From: an uncultured Verrucomicrobiota bacterium
Lineage (GTDB): Bacteria > Verrucomicrobiota > Verrucomicrobiia > Chthoniobacterales > JACTMZ01
DNA: 64,000 nt
Direction of reading: 5' to 3'
Assembly: GCA_903953565.1 (NCBI GenBank)
Contig: CAJBKE010000027.1
Coordinates: 38,558 to 102,557 of the forward strand
This document shows positions 52,525 through 61,209 of this stretch, piece after piece (position 1 is the first letter of the stretch; each line of letters opens with the position of its first letter). Below the pieces are notes generated by a model. It saw only the letters and a list, made by a program, of their open reading frames with translations, was not told the DNA's origin and ran no database searches. The position numbers and the translations under genes were made by a program.

Positions 52525-52563
52525 ATGATTATCGTGGCTCGATCAGTTTCGGGCTGGTATTAA
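52525..52563 (+). CDS. Putative 12-codon leader ORF upstream of the large surface protein
   Basis: A mini-ORF (MIIVARSVSGWY) preceded by a good ribosome site (AAAGGAAAAAAT, 52514-52524) in A-rich DNA. It ends ten bases before the ATG of the 1198-residue protein, which itself has no recognisable ribosome site. The leader is out of frame with it (different phase). This suggests translation of the leader and re-initiation, i.e. translational control. It could also be a chance arrangement. TATAAA-like DNA (around 52488) may be the promoter of both. Confidence 0.4.
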   Translation: MIIVARSVSGWY

Positions 52564-52573
52564 CTTCCTAACC

Positions 52574-55500
52574 ATGAAATCCACAGTTCGTTCTTCGTTG
52601 CTTCCGTCTGTGCTGGCCTTGCTCGGCATTGTCATTCTTCCCGAGTTTGCCGTCGCAACCGAGTTGCGCGGGCAGTCGCCGCGCTTTAACACTTTCATGC
52701 TTCAGGCGGCGCAAGCGGGCTCGACTGCGGACATCGACAATCTTCGTGTCATCGACCTTGACAGCGGCGCAGTTGTTTACTCGAACGACTTTACGGATAA
52801 CTCTCAGGCAACGAACAACCTGCAGCTTTTCTATTTCCCACAGGGGGGAGCAGACACAAACAAATTCGTTGTTAATGGGCCAATGACGCGAGTCGTTGAT
52901 GGAAAACTTCGACTCGAGACTACCGGACTTGGGGCTAATGGCAGTGGTGGTTATGAATCGCATTCCGAAGCAGAATACACCCAACCTTTGCCGCACAATT
53001 TCCTGATTGAGTTCGATGTCGTCCGTTTGCAATGGGCGGGCCACTTTCACTTTCATGTAAGCTATCGCGATCCGAGTGATCCGCCTAGCTCTCACGAGCC
53101 ATTCGGTGGCTACGCGACGAATCGTGCCGCGCCTTATCGCTTGGATTGGTTGCGCATGGCGTCTTCGGGTTCATGGTTTCAGCAATACGGAGTCCACACT
53201 GATGCAGCTACGCCTAACAGTTCTTGGCCAATTTCCTTTTCCCCGCCCCCAGGGTCACTTCAACAAACCCACAAGCTAGGCATCAGCCTATCGAACAATA
53301 TCGCGAGTTTTTATCTCGATGGGCAGATGCTAAACTCGGCGGATATTAGCGAGTATTTGGGTGCTGCCGGCGACTTCGACGATGACGCCGTCAACGACTA
53401 CCGCGAGGGCAAAGACGGCACCGATCCAAACGATCCCGAATCGTTCAATCCGCTGAGCAAAGGGTTGGTCGCATATTATCCTTTTGACGGAAATGCGAAT
53501 GACGAGAGTGGTTACGGAAATAATGGAACGCTCGATGGCGCAGTGCTAACCGCGGGTCGCCACGGCGTCCCCGGGACAGCTTACTTCTTTGACGGTATTG
53601 ACGACGAGGTGGCTATCCAACCAGCAGAGCCCCTCATCGGCATTGAAGGATCTGTCACCGTGACGGCTTGGATTTACAATGAGGGGTTGGGCGCTCCAAC
53701 TTTTGGATCGCAGGACCTCCAAGGTATATTTGGTCCGGCTACTTATCTCGCTTGGGACTCGGACGGCGGTTTCGGCCTGCGGCTATACGATGGCAACCAC
53801 GATTCCGTGAACAGCCGTCGCTACAGCTTCACGGTGGGCGCTCCAAGGCAGGACCTCGACTCCGCATCGATTGCGCCGGAGGATAGATGGGATTTTGTCG
53901 TTGCCTCCTATGACGGAAATACGATGAGGATCTTTCGCAACGGCTTGTTGGATGCATCCCAAGTTGTCGGTCCGGGCCTGACCCGCGGGATGAACTACGG
54001 CGGTAATTATTTCACCATCGGACAATTTGTCGACTGGAGTGCCGGGACGCAGCGCTGCCCGTTTCACGGAAAAATCGATGATGTCCGCGTATACAACCGC
54101 GCTCTTAACGAAGCGGAAGTTGGTCAGTTGTATCAGACCGACGCTGGTAATCTCGACAGTGACGGCGATGGACTGACTGACGCGTGGGAGCGGGGTTATG
54201 GAAGATATCAAGTCGTTCAGGGAGCGATGACTTGGGATCAGGCAAAAGCCGATGCGGAGGCCAAGGGTGGTCATTTAGCAACCATTACATCCCAGGCCGA
54301 ACAAGATCTCATTGTTTCCTTTTTCGAGCCCGAGTTGCGCGACGGGCGCGATGGAACCTGGTTCGGTGCCTATCAGACCAGCAAAACAGATGAGCCCTCG
54401 GGCAACTGGGCATGGGTTAACCGCGAGCAATGGTCTTTCACAAATTGGAACGTAGCTCCCGACAACCATCAAGGTAATCAAGACTACGGATGTATCATCG
54501 GGGATATTTCTGGGTTCTCGAAGTGGGATGATGCGCGGTTAGCTGAGGGCTACACGCGCTACCTCTTGGAGTTCGGCTATCCTACCGATCCTTTCAACGC
54601 TGATACTGATGGCGATGGCTTCAACGATTCGATCGAGACGCACTACAAGACAGATCCGAACAACGCAACAGTCACGCCGAATAACAGTCGCCCGACGGGT
54701 AAGGTCTTTGCGTGGGGAGACAATACGCTCGGCGAATGTAATGTCCCAACGCCGTCTCCGGATGCCATCCAAGTTGCTGCAGGAAGCAGCGATTCGGTCG
54801 TCGTCAAAGCTGATGGATCTCTCCAGTCCTGGGGTGCAATGCTTAATCAGTCTTTGCAGCACATGCCTTCTTATGCCCCTAGTGATCTCGCTGGTGTTGT
54901 GCAGATTGAAAGCGGCTTTGATTACAAGATCGCCCTGAAAGGCGATGGCACGGTGGCTGTTTGGGGCTGGATGTGGGATGGTTACCAACACATTCCCGCA
55001 CCGCCTGTAACGGATGTAACGGGTGTCGTGCAAGTTACTGCCGGTGCTTCGCACTACACCTTGCTCAAAGCGGACGGAACCGTGGAGTCTCGCGGCTCCA
55101 GCAACTGGGGTGCATTGGACGTTCCCGGTGACCTAACGGACGTTGTCAAAGTCGCTGCAGGCGCATATCACTCGGTTGCGCTCAAGCGGGATGGCTCCCT
55201 AGTTCTTTGGGGCCAGTCCAATCACCCGGTAGTGTATCAAATTCCCGTTGGGTTGAATGGTGTCATCGATATTGCTGCTGGTGACCATTTTACGGTTGCT
55301 CTTAAAGCGGACGGAACAGTGCAAGGTTGGGGACTCAACAATGTCGGGCAGCTCAATGTGCCGGCTGATTTGGGTAATATCGTTGGTATAAGCGCGTCGC
55401 TTGTCGCCGGGCATGCTCTGGCTTTGACAGCGGATGGAACAGTCGTTGCCTGGGGTGACAACTCTCTCGGTCAAGCGGATGTTCCCGAAGGTCTCTCTGG

Positions 55501-56170
55501 CGTCTTTGCCCTTGCTGCGGCTGGCGGGCATAGCCTTGTCCTTTACAACGCCCCTCCGGACACCGACGGAGACGGCATTCCCGATGCCTATGAAACAAAT
55601 ACCGGCGTCTATGTTTCGCTGACAAACACTGGAACGGATCCAAACAAAGCGGATACCGACGGCGATGGGCTCCCCGATGGAGTCGAAACGGCGTCTTACA
55701 TCTACATCGACGCCACGGACACTGGCACCGATCCGAATGTCGCCGACAGCGATGGCGACGGCTTGAACGACGGTGTAGAGACCAATACGGGAGTCTTTGG
55801 CGGTCCCTCTGACACCGGATCCAATCCTCTGGAAGCGGACACCTCGGGCGATGGTTTGCTTGATGGCGATGTGGTTTCCGCAGGATACAATCCCAACACC
55901 AGCTACACTGCTCTGTTCAACTTGATCAAAACCAAGGGCACAGCTACCCAGGAAACGATCGGCCTTTTCTCGGAGGGTGCTATGATGGATCTGAATCTCG
56001 GTGGCGTGACCTTGCGCAAATCCGGCGGCACGGTCAACCTGCGATTGCAGATCCAGTCGAAGACTGACCTCAAAGCACCCAACTGGACCGACGAAGGAAC
56101 AGAGACCTTCATTCTCGACATGCCCGGCAACAAAGCCTTCATGCGTATCCAGGCCCTCGGGCCGCAGTAA
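52574..56170 (+). CDS. Large secreted LamG / C-type lectin / RCC1-repeat / TSP3 protein
   Basis: A 1198-residue multidomain secreted protein. A signal peptide (residues 1-28, ending FAVA) is followed by a jelly-roll-like region, TSP3-type calcium repeats near 270 and a LamG/concanavalin-like domain at about 295-515 (LVAYYPFDGNANDESGYGNNG). A TSP3 repeat (DSDGDGLTD, 528) leads into a C-type lectin domain at about 540-670 (TWDQAKADAEAKGGHLATI, WVN, SKWDDA). Seven RCC1/BLIP-II-like repeats (704-992, e.g. VVAWGDNSLGQADVPEGLSG) and further TSP3 repeats (993-1112, DTDGDGIPDAYET) come next. The C-terminal ~85 residues may be a sorting domain. Local composition appears less GC-rich than neighbours, hinting at transfer. 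Confidence 0.85.
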   Translation: MKSTVRSSLLPSVLALLGIVILPEFAVATELRGQSPRFNTFMLQAAQAGSTADIDNLRVIDLDSGAVVYSNDFTDNSQATNNLQLFYFPQGGADTNKFVVNGPMTRVVDGKLRLETTGLGANGSGGYESHSEAEYTQPLPHNFLIEFDVVRLQWAGHFHFHVSYRDPSDPPSSHEPFGGYATNRAAPYRLDWLRMASSGSWFQQYGVHTDAATPNSSWPISFSPPPGSLQQTHKLGISLSNNIASFYLDGQMLNSADISEYLGAAGDFDDDAVNDYREGKDGTDPNDPESFNPLSKGLVAYYPFDGNANDESGYGNNGTLDGAVLTAGRHGVPGTAYFFDGIDDEVAIQPAEPLIGIEGSVTVTAWIYNEGLGAPTFGSQDLQGIFGPATYLAWDSDGGFGLRLYDGNHDSVNSRRYSFTVGAPRQDLDSASIAPEDRWDFVVASYDGNTMRIFRNGLLDASQVVGPGLTRGMNYGGNYFTIGQFVDWSAGTQRCPFHGKIDDVRVYNRALNEAEVGQLYQTDAGNLDSDGDGLTDAWERGYGRYQVVQGAMTWDQAKADAEAKGGHLATITSQAEQDLIVSFFEPELRDGRDGTWFGAYQTSKTDEPSGNWAWVNREQWSFTNWNVAPDNHQGNQDYGCIIGDISGFSKWDDARLAEGYTRYLLEFGYPTDPFNADTDGDGFNDSIETHYKTDPNNATVTPNNSRPTGKVFAWGDNTLGECNVPTPSPDAIQVAAGSSDSVVVKADGSLQSWGAMLNQSLQHMPSYAPSDLAGVVQIESGFDYKIALKGDGTVAVWGWMWDGYQHIPAPPVTDVTGVVQVTAGASHYTLLKADGTVESRGSSNWGALDVPGDLTDVVKVAAGAYHSVALKRDGSLVLWGQSNHPVVYQIPVGLNGVIDIAAGDHFTVALKADGTVQGWGLNNVGQLNVPADLGNIVGISASLVAGHALALTADGTVVAWGDNSLGQADVPEGLSGVFALAAAGGHSLVLYNAPPDTDGDGIPDAYETNTGVYVSLTNTGTDPNKADTDGDGLPDGVETASYIYIDATDTGTDPNVADSDGDGLNDGVETNTGVFGGPSDTGSNPLEADTSGDGLLDGDVVSAGYNPNTSYTALFNLIKTKGTATQETIGLFSEGAMMDLNLGGVTLRKSGGTVNLRLQIQSKTDLKAPNWTDEGTETFILDMPGNKAFMRIQALGPQ

Positions 56171-56197
56171 AATCGTTTGGTCTGGCTTTATAGCTGA

Positions 56198-56223
56198 GGC
56201 CGTCCGGCGCGAGCCGGGCGGCC
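56198..56223 (+). terminator. Terminator-like hairpin after the large secreted protein gene
   Basis: GGCCGTCCGGC-GCGA-GCCGGGCGGCC: an 11-pair stem with one T-G pair and a GNRA (GCGA) tetraloop, 27 bases after the stop codon. There is no T-run afterwards (CCCTTCGC), so it may act as an mRNA 3'-end stabiliser or a weak terminator. Confidence 0.5.
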
Positions 56224-56308
56224 CCTTCGCAGCAGAACCAAACAGAATTTCCCCGAGGCGCAGGCCGTGCGTGGAGTCCCTCAAGTTAAGTTGGAGAAAC
56301 CGTGATCT

Positions 56309-56342
56309 GTCACATGGACTTTCTGCAGAAAGTCCATGTGAC
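56309..56342. repeat. Perfect 34-bp palindrome
   Basis: GTCACATGGACTTTCTG joined directly to its exact reverse complement, with centre CTGCAG and no loop. It lies between the large secreted protein gene and vapBC, 51 bases before the vapB promoter -35 box. A perfect 17-bp dyad of this kind is not expected by chance. Downstream is a T-run (GTGTTTTTAAG, 56351), so it could end transcription on the plus strand if it extrudes as a hairpin. An insertion-element end or a dimeric regulator site are alternatives. Confidence 0.85.
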
Positions 56343-56392
56343 GCCCCAGGTGTTTTTAAGATCCTTCTGGTTCGGTTAGCCGGTTATCCAAG

Positions 56393-56420
56393 TTGACAAA
56401 TTCCACATACCGTGTATTGA
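56393..56420 (+). promoter_or_regulatory. Promoter and possible operator of vapBC
   Basis: A perfect -35 TTGACA (56393-56398) is followed by TATTGA (56415-56420) with a 16-base spacer. The predicted start coincides with or is one base from the vapB ATG at 56428, i.e. a leaderless message. Inverted CATAC/GTATG half-sites (56406-56430) straddle the -10 box and could be the VapB operator, as is usual for autorepressed toxin-antitoxin operons. Confidence 0.6.
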
Positions 56421-56427
56421 TCTGTGT

Positions 56428-56664
56428 ATGGCAACTAAGACTATCTCTGTGGATGAGGAGGCTTATCTGTGGTTGGTTCGGGCAAAGCAGGACCGGCGGG
56501 AGTCGTTTTCCGCTGTAATCAAGCGGGCTCGTTGGGACCGGGGGAAGAAGCGCTGCGGTGATCTTTTGGCGCGGGCCTCGGGCCATGTCTCGGCCGAGGT
56601 GTTGGACGCCCTCGACCGCGCGCAGGCCGAAGATCTTCCCCCAAACGACCCATGCAAGCGCTGA
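56428..56664 (+). CDS. vapB: VapB-type antitoxin
   Basis: A 78-residue antitoxin. The N-terminus MATKTISVDEEAYLWLVRAKQDRRESFSAVIKRARW matches the VAPB_antitoxin (DUF217) ribbon-helix-helix family. The C-terminal part should wrap the toxin (DLLARASGHVSAEVLDALDRAQAED). It would repress its own promoter and neutralise the PIN-domain toxin whose gene overlaps its 3' end by 13 bp. ATG 56428 is preceded by no ribosome site, in line with leaderless translation. Confidence 0.85.
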   Translation: MATKTISVDEEAYLWLVRAKQDRRESFSAVIKRARWDRGKKRCGDLLARASGHVSAEVLDALDRAQAEDLPPNDPCKR

Positions 56665-57044
56665 TCTTCGACACAACGTTCCTAATCGACTTCCAACGCG
56701 AGCGCTCCGGTTCGCTGGGCGCTGCGCATGCCTTTTTGGAGGACCATGCCGAAGCGGTGGCCTATTTGCCGGTGACCGCTTACGGGGAATTCGCCGAAGG
56801 TTTTCCCAATCGCACCGATGCCGCCTTCTTGTCGGTTGTAGAGTCCTTCGAGTTGCTGCCCGTCACGAGGGGTATCGCCGATAAGTATGCCGATGTGGCG
56901 CGGGCCCTGCGTGCGCGAGGCAGACTGATCGGGTCGAATGATCTTTGGATCGCGGCAACGGCGTTGGAGCGGGAATGGACATTGGTCACACGCAACACCG
57001 ACGAATTCTCCCGCGTGCCCGGACTGAGGGTCACGAGTTACTGA
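56652..57044 (+). CDS. vapC: VapC-type PIN-domain toxin
   Basis: A 130-residue PIN ribonuclease. The acidic catalytic residues are visible: Asp7 in LIFDTTFLIDF, Glu44-46 in VTAYGEFAEGF, Asp96 in GSNDLWIAATAL, and the final NTDEF. It would cleave tRNA or rRNA when free of the antitoxin. Start at ATG 56652 overlaps vapB, the usual gene arrangement. All active-site positions are intact, so the pair is likely functional. The pair lies in the accessory patch after the large secreted protein. Confidence 0.88.
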   Translation: MQALIFDTTFLIDFQRERSGSLGAAHAFLEDHAEAVAYLPVTAYGEFAEGFPNRTDAAFLSVVESFELLPVTRGIADKYADVARALRARGRLIGSNDLWIAATALEREWTLVTRNTDEFSRVPGLRVTSY

Positions 57045-57222
57045 GCTGATGTGCGACCGGTGGCCCGGGTCTGAACTGCGGGGAGGGGATCGTGTCGTGG
57101 GGGCGCAGCGATACAGCTTCCGCATGATCTCAAGGCAAGCCGTGTCGGCATTCTTCACCTGCAAGAGTGCCCCGACCTCGCCCTGCGGTCCCTGACGCCG
57201 TGGCAGACCAAGCTGTCAGATC
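57045..57222. other. 178-bp gap between vapC and the YciH-like gene, no gene seen
   Basis: I see no convincing ORF, tRNA or terminator in this stretch. It contains GC-rich words without a stem longer than a few bases. It could be a remnant of a degraded gene of the accessory patch or a plain spacer. Confidence 0.3.
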
Positions 57223-57609
57223 CTACCAACCCCGCTTGACCAGGAAGCCGCGGGATTCGAGGAGGGGTTGGAGGCGGTCGGGTTGGTCGCCTTGGATTTC
57301 GATCGTGCGGCCTTTGATTTGACCGCCGCAGCCGAGGGACGCTTTCAATTCTCGCAGGAGGTCCTCCAACTTTGCCGCGCTCCATGCGGGGGAGAATCCT
57401 TCGAGGACGAGGACAGTTTTGCCGCTGCGGTGCGCGGTGGAACGGCGAAGGAGGAGGCGTTCCTTGGGTTCTTTTTTCGGCGAAGGCGAAGCAGTGGTCG
57501 CGGCGATTGGTCCTTCGCGCAGCGGGCCGAGATCGAGCGCGGCGAAAGGACTGGTCCGCAGTTCCGGCGCGGCGTCCGTGGCGATACGCTGTTTCTTTTC
57601 CCGCGCCAC
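57223..57609 (-). CDS. SUI1/YciH-like translation initiation factor protein
   Basis: A 128-residue protein with a C-terminal SUI1-type domain (about residues 62-128): SGKTVLVLEGFSPAWSAAKLEDLLRELKASLGCGGQIKGRTIEIQGDQPDRLQPLLESRGF. This includes the family CGGxxK and EIQGDxxD signatures shared with eIF1 and bacterial YciH. The N-terminal ~60 residues are low-complexity and basic. Start GTG 57609 (AREKKQRIATDAAPE). By analogy with YciH it may monitor start-codon choice, possibly in stress. It follows corA on the same strand by six bases. Confidence 0.85.
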   Translation of the reverse strand: MAREKKQRIATDAAPELRTSPFAALDLGPLREGPIAATTASPSPKKEPKERLLLRRSTAHRSGKTVLVLEGFSPAWSAAKLEDLLRELKASLGCGGQIKGRTIEIQGDQPDRLQPLLESRGFLVKRGW

Positions 57610-57615
57610 GGGTGA

Positions 57616-58581
57616 TCAGCGCAGCCAGCGCTTCTTCTTGATGTAGATGAGCGGAAGGATGGCGGAGAGGAAGGTGAGCAAAATTGTCACGGGGAAGCCC
57701 CATTTCCAGGAAAGCTCGGGCATGTAGGAAAAGTTCATGCCATACATCGTGCCGACCAGAGTGGGCGGGAGGAACACAGCGGTGAGGATGGTGAAGACCT
57801 TGACGATCTGGTTCTGCTGCATGTTCAGGATGCCCATGGAGGCCTGCTGCAGGTAGCGGACTTTGTCGTGCTCGAAAGCGAGGTGGTCTTTGATGCCGGC
57901 AACGTCCGCAGCCAATTCGTTGACCCGGGCCTGCAACTCGGCGTCGGCGAAACCGTCGACCTCGGCGTTGAAGTAACGGACGACACGGGCGAGTTGCAGG
58001 ACGCTCTCGCCGCTCTGGGAGATGAAGTCTTCGTAGCGGGACAGCTCGGCTAGCAGGTCACTGATCTCGGTCATGGTGCCGGTCTTGCCCGTGCCCAGCT
58101 CGGTCGGCATCTCCGCGATGGTGTGCGAAAGTTCCTCCAGGTCAGTGCCCACAGCCTCGACGCGGTCTGCCACAGTTTCGCTCAGGGCGAAGAGAAGGCC
58201 CCAGAGAATTTTCTGCGGCGTGTCATAAAGGTGCGCTTTGCGGCGGATGCGCTGGGCGAAGACGGCCACGGGCATCAATTCGATCTCGTGCAGGGTAACG
58301 ACGCAGTCCTCGTGGAGGATGAAGGTGAGCTTGTTCACCTTGGTGGCATTCTCCTCGTCCTTGCTGACCAGACCCATGGTCATGAAGAGTGTGTCGTCTT
58401 CGTGGTAGATGGTCGGATGCTGCAGGGTCAGCTCGATATCCAACGCTGCTCTCAGGATATCTTTTTCCTCCGGGGTGGGGCGGAGCACATCGATCCAGAG
58501 CGCACCGCGCATTTCCTCGACCGACTGCACTTCGCGGGTGAAGCGGAACGTCCCGTTGTCCTTGAAAAACGCGGTGATCAT
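57616..58581 (-). CDS. corA: CorA family magnesium/cobalt channel
   Basis: A 321-residue CorA/Alr1-family divalent-cation channel. The soluble N-terminal alpha/beta domain (WIDVLRPTPEEKDILRAAL, LTFILHEDCVVTLHE) precedes the long helix, then the pore helix with the GMN filter in GTMYGMNFSYMPELSWKWGF and a second TM helix followed by KKKRWLR. Start ATG 58581 overlaps the stop of a small membrane protein gene (ATGA). It is pentameric by family and opens on low magnesium. Confidence 0.94.
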   Translation of the reverse strand: MITAFFKDNGTFRFTREVQSVEEMRGALWIDVLRPTPEEKDILRAALDIELTLQHPTIYHEDDTLFMTMGLVSKDEENATKVNKLTFILHEDCVVTLHEIELMPVAVFAQRIRRKAHLYDTPQKILWGLLFALSETVADRVEAVGTDLEELSHTIAEMPTELGTGKTGTMTEISDLLAELSRYEDFISQSGESVLQLARVVRYFNAEVDGFADAELQARVNELAADVAGIKDHLAFEHDKVRYLQQASMGILNMQQNQIVKVFTILTAVFLPPTLVGTMYGMNFSYMPELSWKWGFPVTILLTFLSAILPLIYIKKKRWLR

Positions 58582-58796
58582 GGCCGGGTGGTGTGGGGCT
58601 CGCCGCCGGGCACGCCGTATTGCGAGGCGTGGCTGGGCGAGGGCGATGATGTTTTGGTTTCCTGGCCCTCGGGTTGCAGGTGATGGATGAGGAGCAGAAC
58701 GCCGGCGATGAAAAGATAAAGTCCGATAACCGCCCAGATGACCTCGGTTTCGAGGGCATGTTTCGGCTTTTCCGGCGCTTTCTTCGGATCAGGCAT
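58578..58796 (-). CDS. Small single-pass membrane protein upstream of corA
   Basis: A 72-residue protein with a basic start ([18 protein letters not shown]), one transmembrane helix ([19 protein letters not shown]) and a hydrophilic Ser/Pro/Gly-rich tail. ATG 58796 was chosen; the longer frame to 59000 crosses the pnp terminator. It is translationally coupled to corA. It may be a CorA accessory subunit; no family was recognised. Confidence 0.65.
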   Translation of the reverse strand: MPDPKKAPEKPKHALETEVIWAVIGLYLFIAGVLLLIHHLQPEGQETKTSSPSPSHASQYGVPGGEPHTTRP

Positions 58797-58854
58797 AGCG
58801 AGGACGTCCGGGGGAGACTCGGAACTTTCGCCCGAAGACCCGCGGGGAGAAAGC

Positions 58855-58883
58855 AAAAAGGGCGTCCCGCGAGGGACGCCCTT
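58855..58883 (-). terminator. Rho-independent terminator of pnp
   Basis: On the minus strand, AAGGGCGTCCC-TCGC-GGGACGCCCTT followed by TTTGC. The 11-pair stem is perfect, the tetraloop is TCGC and the T-run comes from the AAAA stretch on the plus strand at 58855-58859. It is 24 bases after the pnp stop codon. It is a textbook intrinsic terminator. Confidence 0.9.
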
Positions 58884-58906
58884 GGTGTGATTTGTGTGCG
58901 GTCGGC

Positions 58907-61042
58907 TTACGCGTCGGCCGGAACGGCTTCCTGGTCGCGCTCTTTCATCGCGGCTTTGCGGCTGAGTTTGACCTTGCCGCGGTCGTCGACGCCGATGCAT
59001 TTGACCCAGATCTGGTCGCCGACTTTGACCACGTCTTCCACTTTGTTGACGCGGAAGTCGGCCAACTCGGAGATGTGGACGAGTCCGTCCTTGCCGGGCA
59101 TGACTTCGACGAAGCAGCCGAACTCTTTGATCGTCACCACGGTGCCTTGATACATCGTGCCGACTTCGATCTCCTTGGTCATGCCGGAGATGATTTCCTT
59201 CGCGCGGCGCAGGCTGTCGCCGTTGCTCGAGTAGATGTGGACCGAGCCGTCGTCCTCGATGTTGATCTCGGCGCCGGTCTCGGCAACGATTCCTTTGATC
59301 GTCTTGCCGCCGGGGCCGATGAGGAGGCCGATCTTGTCGACGGGGATCTTGAGCGTTTCGATGCGCGGGGCATACGGGCTCATTTCCGTGCGGTGCGAGG
59401 CGAGCGAGGCATTCATGACCTGCAGGATTTTGCCGCGGGCTTCGGTTGCTTCGTCGATGGCCAGCTTGAGGATGTCGAGGCTGATGCCCGGGAGCTTGAG
59501 GTCGAGTTGGAATCCGGTGACACCTTTTTCCGTGCCGCAGAGTTTGAAGTCCATATCGCCGAAGTGGTCCTCGGAACCGAGGATGTCGGTGAGCGTGGTG
59601 TAGCGCTTGAGCGCACCGCTCTCGTCGAATTCGCTGACCAATCCGACGGAGATACCGGCGACGGGTCGCTTGATCGGCACACCGGCGTCCATGAGGGCGA
59701 GCACGCCCGAGCAGACGCTGGCCATCGAGGTGGAACCGTTCGATTCCATGACTTCGCTGGTCACGCGGATGGCGTAGGGGAATTCGTTCTCCGGCGGGAT
59801 GACCGGGAGGACGGAACGCTCAGCGAGCGCGCCGTGTCCGATTTCGCGGCGGTTCATGCCCCCGAAGCGTCCGGTTTCGCCGACGCTGAACGGCGGGAAG
59901 TTGTAGTGCAGGATGAAGCGTTTGGTCGAGTCGCCGCCGGTGTAGTTGTCGAGGTTCTGCGCTTCGTCGGCCGGAGCGAGGGTGGCGAGGGCCATGGCCT
60001 GCGTCTCGCCGCGGGCAAAGATAGCGGAGCCGTGGGCGCGCGGGAGCACGCCGACTTCAGCCTCGAGTTTGCGCAGGTCGTGCAGTCCGCGTCCGTCGCA
60101 ACGCTGTTTGCGGTCGAGGATGCTGATGCGGAAGGCTTTTTTCTGCAGGTAGTCAAAGGCTTGTCCGATGGTGAACGGCGTGGCTTCGGGGAACTTCGCT
60201 TTGATCGCGGCTTCCACTTCCTGGCGCAGGGCGCCGACCGCTTTGGCGCGATTCACTTTGCCGCTGGTGTAGAGGGCGGCCTCGATGCGGTCGCCAGCCA
60301 CGGCGTAGGCGATCTCGAGGAGCGCGTCGTCGACTTTGAGCGGGGTGTAGTCGCGTTTCGGTTTGCCGGCCTTCTGCGCGAGTTCGCGCTGCATGGCGAT
60401 GAGTTTGGCCACCGGTTCCTGGGCGAAGTCGAGGGCGGCTTTGAAATCGGCCTCGGGCAATTCGTCGCAGGCGCCTTCGATCATGATGACTTCGTTTTCT
60501 TTGCCGACGTAAACGAGGTCGAGGTCGCTCTGTTCGCGCTGGGCGTGCGTGGGATTGATGACGAACTCGCCGTTGACCCGTCCGATGCGCACCGCGCCGA
60601 TGGGGCCGGCGAACGGAATGTCGGAGACGGTGAGTGCGGCGGAAGCGCCGTTGATGCTGAGGATGTCGGCATCATTCTCGCCGTCCGCACTGAGCAGGAG
60701 GCTGATGATCTGCGTCTCGAAGAAATAATCCTTCGGGAAGAGCGGGCGCAGCGGACGGTCGGTCATGCGCGCGGTGAGGGTTTCCTTTTCGGTCGGGCGT
60801 CCTTCGCGTTTGAAGTAGCCGCCGGGGAATTTGCCGGCCGCGGCCGCCTTTTCCTTGTAGTCGACGGTCAGCGGGAAGAAGTCCTGCCCCTCGCGCAGCT
60901 TGGTCGCGGAGACGGCGCTGGCCAGGATGATGGTGTCGCCGGTGCGGACCATGACGGCGCCGTCGGCGAGTTTGGCGATTTTGCCGGTTTCGATGGTGAT
61001 CTCATTCTGGCCGATGCGGCCGGAGACGATGGTGTGTGACAT
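58907..61042 (-). CDS. pnp: Polyribonucleotide nucleotidyltransferase (PNPase)
   Basis: 3'-5' phosphorolytic exonuclease of mRNA decay. 711 residues. First RNase PH domain: [50 protein letters not shown]. Second RNase PH domain: [35 protein letters not shown]. The KH domain is at about residues 550-610 ([14 protein letters not shown]), and the S1 domain is at about 620-690 ([34 protein letters not shown]). The frame on the other strand is open for nearly the same length because of codon composition, but is not a gene. Downstream of rpsO, as in most bacteria. Confidence 0.98.
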   Translation of the reverse strand: MSHTIVSGRIGQNEITIETGKIAKLADGAVMVRTGDTIILASAVSATKLREGQDFFPLTVDYKEKAAAAGKFPGGYFKREGRPTEKETLTARMTDRPLRPLFPKDYFFETQIISLLLSADGENDADILSINGASAALTVSDIPFAGPIGAVRIGRVNGEFVINPTHAQREQSDLDLVYVGKENEVIMIEGACDELPEADFKAALDFAQEPVAKLIAMQRELAQKAGKPKRDYTPLKVDDALLEIAYAVAGDRIEAALYTSGKVNRAKAVGALRQEVEAAIKAKFPEATPFTIGQAFDYLQKKAFRISILDRKQRCDGRGLHDLRKLEAEVGVLPRAHGSAIFARGETQAMALATLAPADEAQNLDNYTGGDSTKRFILHYNFPPFSVGETGRFGGMNRREIGHGALAERSVLPVIPPENEFPYAIRVTSEVMESNGSTSMASVCSGVLALMDAGVPIKRPVAGISVGLVSEFDESGALKRYTTLTDILGSEDHFGDMDFKLCGTEKGVTGFQLDLKLPGISLDILKLAIDEATEARGKILQVMNASLASHRTEMSPYAPRIETLKIPVDKIGLLIGPGGKTIKGIVAETGAEINIEDDGSVHIYSSNGDSLRRAKEIISGMTKEIEVGTMYQGTVVTIKEFGCFVEVMPGKDGLVHISELADFRVNKVEDVVKVGDQIWVKCIGVDDRGKVKLSRKAAMKERDQEAVPADA

Positions 61043-61180
61043 GTGGTTTCCTTACGGGTTGTGGTTGGTGAACACCGGCCCCGCATCATCCCAAAGCACA
61101 GGATTCAAGGCTCCACTCGGGGAGGCCTGGATCCCAGGCTGCGGTTTGAATAACGGGGTCGTGCGTTCTGATTTCTGCAA

Positions 61181-61204
61181 AAGAACCGCCGCGAGCGCGG
61201 CGGT
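61181..61204 (-). terminator. Rho-independent terminator of rpsO
   Basis: On the minus strand, ACCGCCGC-GCTC-GCGGCGGT followed by TCTTTTGC, five bases after the rpsO stop codon. Perfect 8-bp GC stem with a T-rich tail. It would separate rpsO and pnp transcription or give partial read-through. Confidence 0.8.
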
Positions 61205-61209
61205 CCGGG

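Noticed and set aside
58892..61039. 715-codon plus-strand ORF almost exactly opposite pnp
   Set aside because: It mirrors pnp codon structure (GC-rich third positions leave the antisense frame open), gives a low-complexity Asp/Ala/Val/Gly protein with no domains, and pnp itself is unmistakable.
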